DNA from: Heliocybe sulcata | Lineage: Eukaryota > Basidiomycota > Agaricomycetes > Gloeophyllales > Gloeophyllaceae | Direction of reading: 5' to 3' | Length of the DNA: 64,000 nt | Assembly: GCA_004369045.1 (NCBI GenBank) | Contig: ML213509.1 | Span: 1,060,858 to 1,124,857, forward strand | Shown: positions 1 through 9,056 of the stretch, in pieces | How the letters are laid out: each line of letters begins with the position of its first letter | Numbering within the stretch: position 1 is the first letter of the stretch | The notes under the pieces: generated by a model | What the model was told of the DNA's origin: nothing | Seen by the model: only the letters and a program-made list of their open reading frames with translations | The model's database searches: none | Position numbers and translations under genes: made by a program

Positions 1-266
1 CAGGGGCTTGCCACTACCACATCACGGTCATCAACAGTATTGGATGGGTCGAGTCGCTGGCAAGCTTGATCTGGGGAGGCCGATGGAAGAATCATGACTC
101 CCGTTTCACATCGTGTATCCATGGTCTTGGTGAGCAGTTCGCATGACAGTGTCTCATGCATATCACCGGGATGGGAGGTGGGAGCCCGCTGGCGGATTCT
201 CCGATACGGTCGCAGCGACGCTCGCCCGATTCCATACGGTTTCACGCTCGTGAGCTGAAGCGTTTG
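1..266. other. left edge, no gene seen
   Basis: Nothing coding could be supported here. It lies downstream of the HMG-box-like ORF on the minus strand and may hold its 3' part, but I could not extend that frame with confidence. Confidence 0.3.
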
Positions 267-695
267 TCAGGATGAATAACATCGTAGAATATGTCTGTAA
301 GGACTCACAGTAACTGGTCGAGACCCAGTTCTCAGCATTATGCGCCGCTCTTGGCTGCCGCTCTGCAGTGACGTATCACTGGGAGCATAGTCTTGAAGGA
401 TGTTTTTATGCACTGCTTGCAAAGTCGAAGCCGAGTCAATCCAGGGCTTCTTGACTTCTTCCGGGAGTATATTCCACTGATCTTCGCGGTGAGGGAAGAA
501 GAGACGGAAAAGAGCGAAAGCGTCTAGGGGTCTTGAGACCGGGCCTCCTCGTCGGATGAAAGGTGACGATCTCCAGCTTCGCACGAGCTTCGTACACTCT
601 TCGGAGTTCAATATATCTTCGCAGGTCCGGATGCTGATTACTCTGAGAGCAAATTTATGCTCTGACAGAGGGGAGAGGGGACGAGCGGTAGCCAT
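267..695 (-). CDS. HMG-box-like protein, partial or degenerate
   Basis: The minus-strand frame of 142 residues contains a stretch near residues 49-105 that resembles an HMG box: it begins RPLDAFALFR, has the helix-2/3 like piece WNILPEEVKKPWIDSA, and ends HKNILQDYAPS. In fungal HMG boxes (MAT/Sox type) the consensus is RPxNAFxLFR followed by a helix and then W..L..E.K.PW...A......H...+P.Y. Here the spacing between the first helix and WNILP is short, so the middle of the box is reduced or interrupted by an intron I could not place. If functional it would be a DNA-binding transcription factor. The N-terminal part is not recognisable. Both gene ends are uncertain; it could also be a relic. Confidence 0.4.
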   Translation of the reverse strand: MATARPLSPLSEHKFALRVISIRTCEDILNSEECTKLVRSWRSSPFIRRGGPVSRPLDAFALFRLFFPHREDQWNILPEEVKKPWIDSASTLQAVHKNILQDYAPSDTSLQSGSQERRIMLRTGSRPVTVSPYRHILRCYSS

Positions 696-1254
696 GCTTG
701 CAGTAATGATTTTTGCTCTCCGAAACTGCTGTCTTTATAAGCAGTCAGCCATGGAAACATTATATACGAAACGTCAAGAAAGTAGAAAGGGTACAATGTA
801 TGCATACGACGTTGTAGCGCCACCCCGTGTAAGGAGCACATGGGGGGCCAAGATATTCGAATGGCTGTTTGCAGCATCTTCCCTTCCCTTGTACATACCA
901 TCCACAACTACACTGCACCCCGAAGACATGATCGTTCCGGAGATCTCAGAGTGGGAGAGTGCTTGTGTCGTCGCGAACGAAGCGAAGTCCAACCAGGCGC
1001 CTGAAACGTCAATCTATCAATCTTCGAGAGGACTCATAGCTGGGTCGATTCTATTGGTAGTTTGTCCCTTATACCCTCTCAGCTTTCCAGCGCATTGACA
1101 AGCAAGTCGCTCATTATGCATTATGAGCAGGCTCAGACCGAGCTCAGGTGGAGAGAAAGCATCGACTTCGGCGATCGCCGAGGCCTTACTGTGCAAACCG
1201 AAGGCGCACTAGGATCCAACTTCTACAGTGAGCCCCGTGCACATTATAATCTCT
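696..1254. other. intergenic, no convincing gene
   Basis: The open frames here overlap each other on both strands and none shows a recognisable domain. The segment lies between two divergently oriented reading frames and probably holds their promoters. Confidence 0.3.
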
Positions 1255-2166
1255 ATGCCTCCTCAGTACCATGATCAATCATTCTGGGACAAGCGATTTG
1301 AAGATGAAGTTCTGTTTGAATGGTTGGGCGACGGTCAGGACACCATTCTACCTTCGTTAACGAACGTCCTGAAGCAATACAAATCGAACCAGTGCGCGGT
1401 ACCCGAGATCCTCCACATCGGAGCAGGAACTTCCGCGTTTCAAGAATATGTTAAGGATGTGTTTATTGAGGTCTACGGAGCGGACGTTGATTGTGGAAAA
1501 ATTCTAAACACCGACTTCTCCGAAAATGCTGTTACCAAGGGTCGCCACGCTGCTTCAAATTTAGGAACAAGATCGGGTATGCGATGGGCGAAAGCAGACC
1601 TGCTGAAATGGAAAGATATCCAGAACATCACATCGAACGTCGCCGGTCGTTTCTCTGTGGTATTGGACAAGAGCACTTCGGATGCCATCTCCTGTGGACC
1701 ATCAATGACCATCGGTGCGAAAATGGAGTCTGACATAAACCCCATCTTCCAGGAGATCTGGTCTCGATACTCTCCACAGGGCCTACCATGCTCCTTGGCA
1801 CCGCTGGAGCTGTTAGCGATGAACCTCGCCTTCTGCGTCGAGCCAGGAGGAATTTGGATAGCGCTGTCATACTCAAGCAATCGATTTCCCTTCTTGCAGT
1901 CCTCGAGCTTGTCTGCAAGCACCAATGACAGTAACGAGGAGGTCGTAGACCTCTCCAATCTATGGTCTATCGAGCGCATGATCGCTGTCGATGCACCTTC
2001 CGGTCAAGAGAAGCCAGGAGTGCACGCTCCAAATGTGCAGCACCACCTATATGTCCTGCGCAGGATGTCATGGATACCGCGGTCGTATTCCGATCGAAAC
2101 GATACCGCGCCAGCGTCTTCCATTGGCTTCTCCGAGGAAATTCTTGGATCTGATATCAGCGATTAG
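1255..2166 (+). CDS. class I SAM-dependent methyltransferase, METTL/EFM-like
   Basis: A single uninterrupted frame of 303 residues from the ATG at 1255 (an ATG-free leader extends the frame upstream to 1228, but the 1255 start gives the family-like MPPQYHDQSFWDKRF opening). A SAM-binding motif I is visible as EILHIGAGTS, followed by an acidic turn (VYGADVD) and a later VLDKSTSDAIS motif. The pairing of the N-terminal W..RF element with the late DKxTxDAI motif is typical of the METTL13/EFM group, which methylates lysines in proteins such as elongation factor 1A. Substrate cannot be told from sequence. The C-terminal third carries a conserved HLYVLRRM-like strand. Intronless, unlike most neighbours. 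Confidence 0.7.
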   Translation: MPPQYHDQSFWDKRFEDEVLFEWLGDGQDTILPSLTNVLKQYKSNQCAVPEILHIGAGTSAFQEYVKDVFIEVYGADVDCGKILNTDFSENAVTKGRHAASNLGTRSGMRWAKADLLKWKDIQNITSNVAGRFSVVLDKSTSDAISCGPSMTIGAKMESDINPIFQEIWSRYSPQGLPCSLAPLELLAMNLAFCVEPGGIWIALSYSSNRFPFLQSSSLSASTNDSNEEVVDLSNLWSIERMIAVDAPSGQEKPGVHAPNVQHHLYVLRRMSWIPRSYSDRNDTAPASSIGFSEEILGSDISD

Positions 2167-2422
2167 TATCTGCATGAAGGGGAAGAGGGCGTCCGCGCAA
2201 AGCCAAGCTTCATCCTGGACTTCTGAGAGAGCTCCTTCAGTTCGCGGATGCAGCCACGAGCGGATTACGATTATACTGTGCCGTAGGACAAGGCAGCGTG
2301 CAGTGATATGACAAGAATGTCGTACGGGGCTCCACGACCCGCTTGGGCAGGAGTGCTTTTCATGCGAGGGACGGGGTAAGGTAGAGTAATGCGAGGGAGA
2401 AGATGCGCGAGCAGATTGACAT

Positions 2423-3124
2423 CTACTTCTTCTTGACTGCCTTAATCCTGATCTGCTCGTTGCCAATGAAGATACCCTAGACGGCACAGGCGTTAGCAGG
2501 AAGGGCGACCGCGTATCAGTAGATGTGCAAGCATACCTTGCCCTTGTACGGTTCAGGTGGCCTCCACTTTCTCACTGCTGCAGCAAACAAACCTAACTGG
2601 TGATTGTCTGTACAGCTGAGGACAATTTTGGTGGAGGTTGGGACTTCCGCCTTGATGTGTGCAGGTATCGGTATAAGGATGAGATGCGAGAAACCGACTT
2701 TCAAATTCAACCTCTGCCCACTTCCACCCGCATCTGTCCCACGCGGATCCTCCTCCAGAGCCGCTCTGTACCCGACACCGACCAGGTATAACGGGACGGT
2801 GAATCCCTCCGTCACCCCTACGATGGCGTTGTTGATGAGCGTCCGCGTAGTACCCCACATTGATCGCTGTTTCTTCTGCGAGGGATCTTGAACCGAGACA
2901 GCCATAGTCCCAGACTCTGGGAAAGCAATGTTCACGAAGGGCTGGAGGGGTACAGAGCTCGATCCAAGCGGTCCCGTTACTGAGAGGTGGGTGCCGGTGG
3001 GCTCAATGGTCACCGCAGGAGGGACCTTGATATGCTGCTTCCCGACATTTGAGACGAAAGCATTGTTCCGTGCTGTAGAGCTGAAAGACCGAAGATGTCT
3101 GTAGAGCTGAGGCCGATGTAGCAT
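2423..3124 (-). CDS. MRPL6: mitochondrial large-subunit ribosomal protein uL6m
   Basis: Component of the large subunit of the mitochondrial ribosome. Two exons on the minus strand, 2537-3124 and 2423-2476, with an intron 2477-2536 (gtatgc donor, ctag acceptor); the coding length is 642 nt, 213 residues. The N-terminus (MLHRPQLYRHLRSFSSTARN) is basic, hydroxylated and arginine-rich as expected for a mitochondrial presequence. Two L6 folds follow: HIKVPPAVTIEP..LSVTGPLG in the first, and LYLVGVGYRAALE..LNLKVGFSH in the second. The second exon supplies the conserved C-terminus GIFIGNEQIRIKAVKKK, matching the usual KGI-(Y/F) ending of L6 proteins, which confirms the splice. An upstream in-frame Met exists but would put the presequence in the wrong place. 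Confidence 0.9.
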
Positions 3125-3314
3125 GGCGGACCTTGAGAGGTGAAAGAAACGTGATTTCGCGTCCGAGTACTTAGTACAATTTATGCAGTTATAAGTCCAG
3201 ATCCGGGAATACAATTATTAATTGACGTTCTCCGTCTCGACGCCACCGCGTTCGAAATCTCTGCTTGAAGCTACCACAGCCAAAGACTTGGATTGGACTA
3301 CAATATCAGCTACC

Positions 3315-4213
3315 ATGACAGACGTCTGCCCAGCTTATGCGCCATTCTTTGGCTTTGCAGGAGTTGCTTCGTCAGTGAGTTACCTTCTCAAATGTTGGAA
3401 CTGTCCGCTTTGAACTAACGTTCCTTGCAGATGATCTTCAGCAGTACGTGAACATGGTTTACTCCCTCATAGCAGAGGACAGAAGCTGATCCACACTATG
3501 CCATCACTACCTTCTTGCCGCAATGCTCCACATCTCTGGAACTTCCCTCGTGTTGTTGGGCCGACTCCTAACAGCTGTCGGCGCAGCCCTCGGTACATCG
3601 AAAGCCGGCATTGGCATTGCTGGTCTGGGAACGTTTAAGCCTGAGCTCATCATGAAGGTAAGCGTCAATGTTCGCCTATCTTAAAGCCCTACTTATATGT
3701 GGACTGTTAGTCCCTCATCCCTGTCGTCATGTCTGGTATTATTGCTGTGTACGGTCTGGTGGTGTCCGTCTTGATCGCTGGAGGCCGTGAGTGCGTGCCA
3801 TCATAGCCCTGACAAGTTTATCTGACACTGCTTGTATAGTGGACCCATCCAAAGATTACCCTTTATTCGCTGGTTTCATCCATCTCGGTGCTGGCCTCGC
3901 ATGTGGCTTCACGGGACTAGCTGCGGGCTATGCGATTGGTTATGTGGGCGACTCTGTGAGTGGGCCTAGTGAGACTCCCTCCCGTTTGACTGACGTCGTT
4001 TCGCAACTAGTGCGTACGAGCGTACATCTATGAGTCGAGGGTATTCGTTTCAATGGTGCTTATCCTCATCTTTGCCGAGGTCCTCGGTCTTTATGGGTGC
4101 GTGCTGTTACTACTATCAGCGGTTTCATTAAAGGCTGACTTGTTCATCTGAACTCCAGGCTGATTGTTGCGCTGATCATGAACACCAAAGCAACAGAAGC
4201 GCGGTGTCCCTGA
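3315..4213 (+). CDS. VMA11: V-type H+-ATPase proteolipid subunit c'
   Basis: Membrane ring subunit of the vacuolar proton pump. Seven exons are inferred: 3315-3374, 3431-3443, 3575-3657, 3711-3786, 3840-3955, 4011-4096 and 4159-4213. They total 489 nt, 162 residues, the usual length for c'. Four membrane helices can be read: the first begins [16 protein letters not shown], and the fourth contains [13 protein letters not shown] with the proton-carrying glutamate. [17 protein letters not shown] is the conserved second-helix entry. The tail [11 protein letters not shown] is typical. Subunit c' is a fungal-specific paralogue of c; the PFFGFAG start argues for c' rather than c, but the distinction is not absolute. 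Exon 2 is a 13-nt microexon encoding MIFS. Converges with the zinc-knuckle gene. Confidence 0.9.
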
Positions 4214-4385
4214 TCATCATTGCGTGCGATTACGGGTACCTTTCGATATAATGCAATACATGTTCAAGAGGGAAACGAATGCGAGCCATGCTCGACTGAG
4301 TATGTAGTGGGAACTGGGTATGCGCGGTGTAGTGCTGGACGTCTGGCAAGATGAACTCAATAATTGCTCTACGTGAACCTCTGCC

Positions 4386-5040
4386 TCAACTCCTCCCCCT
4401 TTCACCGGGTGATGAAGAGAATGAACGGCGACGGTCATGAGGAACACGCCGTCTGCGGTCCCTCTCCTGCGATCTAGAACCTGAGGACTCAGAGTCCGAG
4501 TCGGAACTTGAGGATTCAGTATCTGAGTTGGAATCAGACTCCGAAGAATCAGACTGCGAGCTTGAGTCAGAACCGGACGAGCTATCGGAAGACGAGCCTC
4601 TAAAGTGCCGGACAAGAGCGTCAGCTATCACGCGCACATTCAGATGCGACAGACGACTAACCGTCTTGCACGTTTCCGAGAAGGCCCATCAGAACTTTTC
4701 TTCTTCTCCGCTCTCTCCTTCTCTTTGGCCTCCAGGATGCGGTTTGCAGTGCCCGTCCTAAATAAACATGGTTAACAGTCGGAGCCTTAAGAGCTGCTTC
4801 CACGTACTTGGACTTGAGCTCCTCTGGCACATCGACGGACGGCCTTCCAGCCTCTTTCAGTTTAGCGAGGGACCTTGGATTTTCGAGTTGTTGGGTGCGC
4901 GAAGGACGCGAGAGGTAAGGTCTGGCAGTCGCTTTGCACTGGTACGTGAAGTGACCTGTACCAAGACATTTCTGGCATATGGTAGAAGATGTGGCCGTCG
5001 GGTTGCTGTAGGACTTCCTATGGGGAGCGAACTTGGACAT
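4386..5040 (-). CDS. zinc-knuckle protein, ZCCHC10-like
   Basis: Three exons on the minus strand, 4808-5040, 4662-4757 and 4386-4599, total 543 nt (180 residues) and join in phase with introns of 50 and 62 nt. A single CCHC knuckle lies near residues 22-36: CQKCLGTGHFTYQC, followed by YLSRPSRTQQL, exactly the order seen in the ZCCHC10 family. Exon 2 gives a charged helix (GTANRILEAKEKERAEKKK) and exon 3 a serine-acid repeat ending in an Arg/Ser-rich tail (RDRRRRVPHDRRRSFSSS), suggesting a nuclear RNA-associated protein. Function in fungi is not established. The naive reading frame through exon 1 runs past the donor gtacgtg, so the splice model is essential. Confidence 0.8.
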
Positions 5041-5159
5041 CGTGACAGTCTGTGTTCAGCAAACAAGTTGAAGCCACTGGGTCAGTGTCGAATTGCGTCG
5101 GCACCGATATGCCGGCCTACGGCACACGGCATGCACCCTGGCAAGAATCCCTTCCATGT

Positions 5160-5198
5160 CCCTGTCTTTGACCTACTGTCCCTGTCTTTGACCTACTA
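5160..5198 (+). repeat. 20-bp tandem duplication
   Basis: The unit tccctgtctttgacctactg occurs twice head to tail with only the last base differing, ending a few bases before the ATG at 5204. It would lie in the 5' leader or core promoter of the CR effector-like gene. Confidence 0.85.
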
Positions 5199-5203
5199 CT
5201 ACC

Positions 5204-7050
5204 ATGAACCGAGATGATGCTCTTCAGGATTTCTACAACTTGGCTTGGGGTCGCAATTGGGAGGCTATAAGCACCATGCGAGTCGAGGCTGTGCCTCGTG
5301 ACTCACTCCGGGCGCGTCTACCCAGCCAGAGCCGCCAGACACCAACGGCCACGTTATCCAAATCACTGCTTCTCTAGAACCTGGCATATCCTGTTCAGGA
5401 CTACGTCTGCTATGGCGATCTCGGAACCGTGAAGAGTGCTCTGCCGCTCCCGATACCTGGGAACACTTTTGTCACGCGCGCGGAGTACACTCAGCTTTTG
5501 GGGCGCATGATGGAGGGCGATCTGAAGCGCTTCCGGCGTTTGGTGGTGACAGGGACAGCCTGGAGCAGGTGAATATATCATATCAACATTGTTCTCGCCG
5601 GGCAAGCACTGACGACCCCTGTGCCACAGGCAAGACCATGTTCCTAGTCTACATTCTCCTGAAGCGCATGCAGCAGAAGCTTCCGACGGCTGTTCAGGTG
5701 GCTTCCTAACGCGTACTACATATTTGACGACGATGGCCCCACCGTGGTGAAAAATATGCACACAAACATCCCACGACTGGAGAGATGTTGGGCGCTGGTC
5801 GATAGCAACGAAGACGTCATCGCGCCGTGTGTTGATCTCAAGCAAATACCAGAGCGTCTCATCCAGACAACGTCGCCAAATCCAGAGAGATGGAAGGAGT
5901 GGGCCAAGCAGTACTACGCGGCCATTGTCGTTATGGACTTACCGAACGCCTTGGATGTGGCTGCCGTGGCGTGAGTAGAGGTGAAATCGTTCGCCCTTGA
6001 TTTCCACTAACACTGCCGACCAATAGAGACGCTGAAGGCTACGACCGTCGCTTAGCTCTTGAGTTAATGAACCGATGGAGTCCTTCAATCCGCAAGATTA
6101 TACGTTTGCTGCAGGGGGTCCAGACCGAAGATCAAAATCTTTACACTGTAGAGAGCGCAGTGCGTCATCTCAATGGAGATTCCCGTCTTCTACGGTTCTT
6201 GATGGAACGCGGCTTGGAAGGCTTGGGTCCACTCAGTAGCCTATGCTCTTCTATCATCTTCCTTCGCCCATTACGTTTACGCTGCGCCGCGGACGAGAAG
6301 GGCGATATCGCTGATGTCGAGATACGCAGAGTCGGCAGCGATCGCATCGTGGAGGCGTGGAGCCCAGGGGTATGTGGCGCTATATCATCCCCACAGAAAA
6401 CCTTCGTGCCAAATTCGACAAGGGTCTCGCCAGGTTGAGCGCTGCGCAGTCCCTTCGAACTCTTCGAGATGCTTAGCACACATCCCTTAACGAGGTCTGC
6501 CACCGGCTGGCAACACGAGCTAAACGTGCACACACGTCTAAGCTCTGGCAAGAAGGGCCTAGATAGCTTCGGACCCAGTGGCGCACAATCCACATTGCAA
6601 CCTTCCAATCGTGTGCTTATGGGCGCGGTATCTGCGCTGCAGGACATACAGGCGGGCGAGTCCGTGTACTGGATCCCTTCCGCTTCGAACTTCCCGGGCA
6701 TCGATGCTGTACTTGTCCAAGGCGGAGATCTGTACGCCGTACAGGCAACTATCTCCGCGTCGCATAGCAGTCCTAGCGAGGGAGTGAAGAAAGTGTGCGA
6801 TAAAATGCATCCCGACGTCCGGATGGGGTTCGCCTGGCACGTTGTCTACATCACTTATGACTGTCCGTATGGCTCCCTCGTCGCCGACTGGCCAGGCTCA
6901 ATCAAGGTTGCTCGCTCGCACTTGGACGTTACAGCATGGGGTTGTACTATGGCGGAGCGACCCGACTTGAAGCGCACTGAGCAGGACAACGATCCGGAGA
7001 CGGCCTCAGATGACGAACGGAAGCGCGCACCCAGCGCGGGTGGACGTTGA
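5204..7050 (+). CDS. Crinkler-RHS-type (CR) effector-like protein with P-loop NTPase and nuclease domains
   Basis: The region encodes, in order, an N-terminal header, a P-loop NTPase module and a C-terminal domain. The header-to-P-loop transition reads LKRFRRLVVTGTAWS followed by GKTMFLVYILLKRM, a Walker A (GxxxxGKT), as in the many Agaricomycete proteins with this layout. Around 5760-6400 lie helical NTPase segments (RWKEWAKQYY, YDRRLALELMNRWSPS). The C-terminal part (6469-7050) has YWIPSASNFPGIDAVLV and, further on, DLYAVQATIS, the spacing of a PD-(D/E)XK nuclease core with Asp and Gln/Ala in the motif positions. Such CR proteins are known in fungi and oomycetes and are thought to act as effectors or in conflicts with mobile elements. 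Introns interrupt it; I could not build a single certain splice model, so whether it is whole or broken is left open. Confidence 0.6.
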
Positions 7051-7499
7051 ATAGTCGTATGGTTATGCAGGAACGAGTAGTAGCGTCTGTTCGGTTGAGA
7101 GGAGAAGATAGCATGTGAGTGCATTGTGTCTCTATGTGTGTTTGTACAAGCAGGATGCTGGTGTGCGCTTCGATGTCCCACATAGCACCAGTGTCGGGGG
7201 AAAATAAGCAGCTCAAGTAAGCTCGGCTTATCTAGGTCACTCAGTCTCTTAGCCAGAGACAGACAAGTAACCTAGAGAGACAGCTCGGATGGGGATCGCC
7301 TTATATTAGTCTCGCGGTTTTTGACACATTTTATGTGGACTCGGACAGATCACTACGTTCTCAGCGGTTCTGGCTCGACCTGCGTTTTTACTGGGAGTCA
7401 CTGGGAGTCATGGGCGCTTTGCTGCCGATCTGCCCGATATAAAGCTGTGAGAATGATGCCATCCGCGTCCTGCCTGCTCTACCTTCTCTGCCCTTAAGT
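7051..7499. other. intergenic with 10-bp tandem repeat and TATA box
   Basis: No gene seen. The 10-mer ctgggagtca is repeated exactly twice at 7391-7410, about 30 bases before a TATA-like element. The segment is the probable promoter of the nucleotidyltransferase-like gene. Confidence 0.5.
7438..7443 (+). promoter_or_regulatory. TATA box
   Basis: TATAAA lies 57-62 bases before the ATG at 7500, in a sensible position for a core promoter with a short leader. Confidence 0.55.
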
Positions 7500-8633
7500 A
7501 TGGGTGGCAAAGCATTCGCTCAAGCCCTGCGCGATGCGTCGTTCCCAAGGATGTCTCCAACAACCTACGATAATCTGAAATCCCTCTATAAGCGACGGCT
7601 AATGGACCTTATCGCATCGTGGAGGTCCCTCCTGAGGATCCAGAGAAACTCGATCATGGAGATCTCGACTTCCTTGTTGTCTTTCCCAGAGACGGTCTCA
7701 TGCACGGGGACATCAAGCATGCCCTGGATGCTACTGAGAGCGTCCCTATGGAAGGCAATAGGACGAGTCATTTTGCTGTCCCCATGAATGAGGCAGCGAA
7801 CAGCTTCGTTCAGGTCGACGTTCATGTGTGTGCAGACGAGGAGGAGCTCCAAAGCCTTGTCTTCTATCACTCTTATGGCGGTCTCAGCATGATGCTAGGC
7901 AGGATGGCAAAGACGATTAATATGACTCTCAGCACGTCGGCATTAAAGGTAAATTGATCTCAGGCTGCAGTACACGTTTTACTCTGACCTACGGTATTTC
8001 TATGGTTGTCTCGGACACTTCTAGATCTCGAATGCGACATCGGACGACTGCCACCCTCCTTCATTCAAGCTCTCGGAAAATTTTCATGATATAATGGCTT
8101 TCTTCGGCTTATCGATTGTTGTGTGGAGGGCAGGATTTACCACACGGCGTGCAATATTCGATTGGTTGGCATCGTCTCGATTCTTCTTCCCTGACCGTCT
8201 TGCACCGCATCACGTGGGGCAGAACTCTTCAGAGAGACGCCGGGCCGACAGAGACATCTACCAGGCTTTCGCCGTGTTTGTTGCCGAGATTGCTGCATCC
8301 AGGGGTGGCAGACATGCCAATGAAACAGGAGATGCTCGCCGCTCTCGGAATCACCAAGTTCACGAAGAAGCCTTAGAGTACTTTGGGAAAAGGGAGGAGT
8401 ATGACCAGATTGTGCACTCCAACTGGGTCAGAATGCGACTCAAGACTACGTTCACTGGTCTGAAGGTCGTGGAATGGACTAACCTATGGGGGAAAAGAGT
8501 GTCGGAAGTAATGAAGGAGACTAGACAGCGCTGTGGTGGAGATGACGCACTCGCTCTTCTTGACGAAGAAGAGGTCAAGCGTCAGGTGCTCTGTGTATAC
8601 AAGGACTTGAAGGAGGTTTGGGATCACGAATAG
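7500..8633 (+). CDS. nucleotidyltransferase-like protein with apparent frameshift
   Basis: The product starts MGGKAFAQALRDASFPRM and soon reaches EVPPEDPEK then HGDLDFLV, a GDxD pair that resembles the metal-binding strand of pol-beta-fold nucleotidyltransferases; VQVDVHVC supplies a third acidic strand. This arrangement (GG..F, PEK..GDLDF, VDVHV, then FYHSYGGLSMMLG) recurs in an uncharacterised family common in fungi. Exons 7500-7948 and 8025-8633 join in phase through a canonical intron. Near 7611 the frame shifts by one base between the first segment and EVPPED, with no GT-AG pair available to explain it; in relatives the equivalent place is an L-Y dipeptide. So this is either a pseudogene or an assembly error. 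The enzymatic role is an inference from fold-like motifs only. Confidence 0.55.
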
Positions 8634-9056
8634 GGTTTACTAGCTCAGAGCGGCGACGATTCAAGAAGTTCTTCCATTCCAGTGACGAATGCAGAAGCCC
8701 TGATGTAACATTGCGATGATGACTGGGCTGACATCTGCTATCACACAATATTGTCCTGCTTGGGACGATAGACGCTTTCCAATAATACTCATGAGTGCTA
8801 ATGGAGCTATGCACTCTGAATCCGCCTCATCTGTGCGAATCTGTCTGCCGCGAGACCACGTATATAATGGACATCAATCAGGTTCTTCATAAAGGAATTT
8901 TGATTGGCCAGTGAGTTGCCGGGCGTTCTGCCTGCAGGCCAAATCACGTGTCCTCGTGCCCCGGTCGCGTCTCGCGTCTCCTTTCTGCTCATCGTTCAGC
9001 GCTGCAGCTCCCGTGGCTTCTGACCAGATTAACTGCCCGCAAGTTATACCGCTACT
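8634..9056. other. intergenic before MSH5
   Basis: No coding signal seen. It contains the 3' end of the nucleotidyltransferase-like gene and the promoter of MSH5; no clear TATA box was noticed. Confidence 0.35.

Noticed and set aside
4740-4800. 19-nt intron in the zinc-knuckle gene
   Set aside because: A 50-nt intron using the upstream donor gtacgtg and the same acceptor explains the frame with canonical size.
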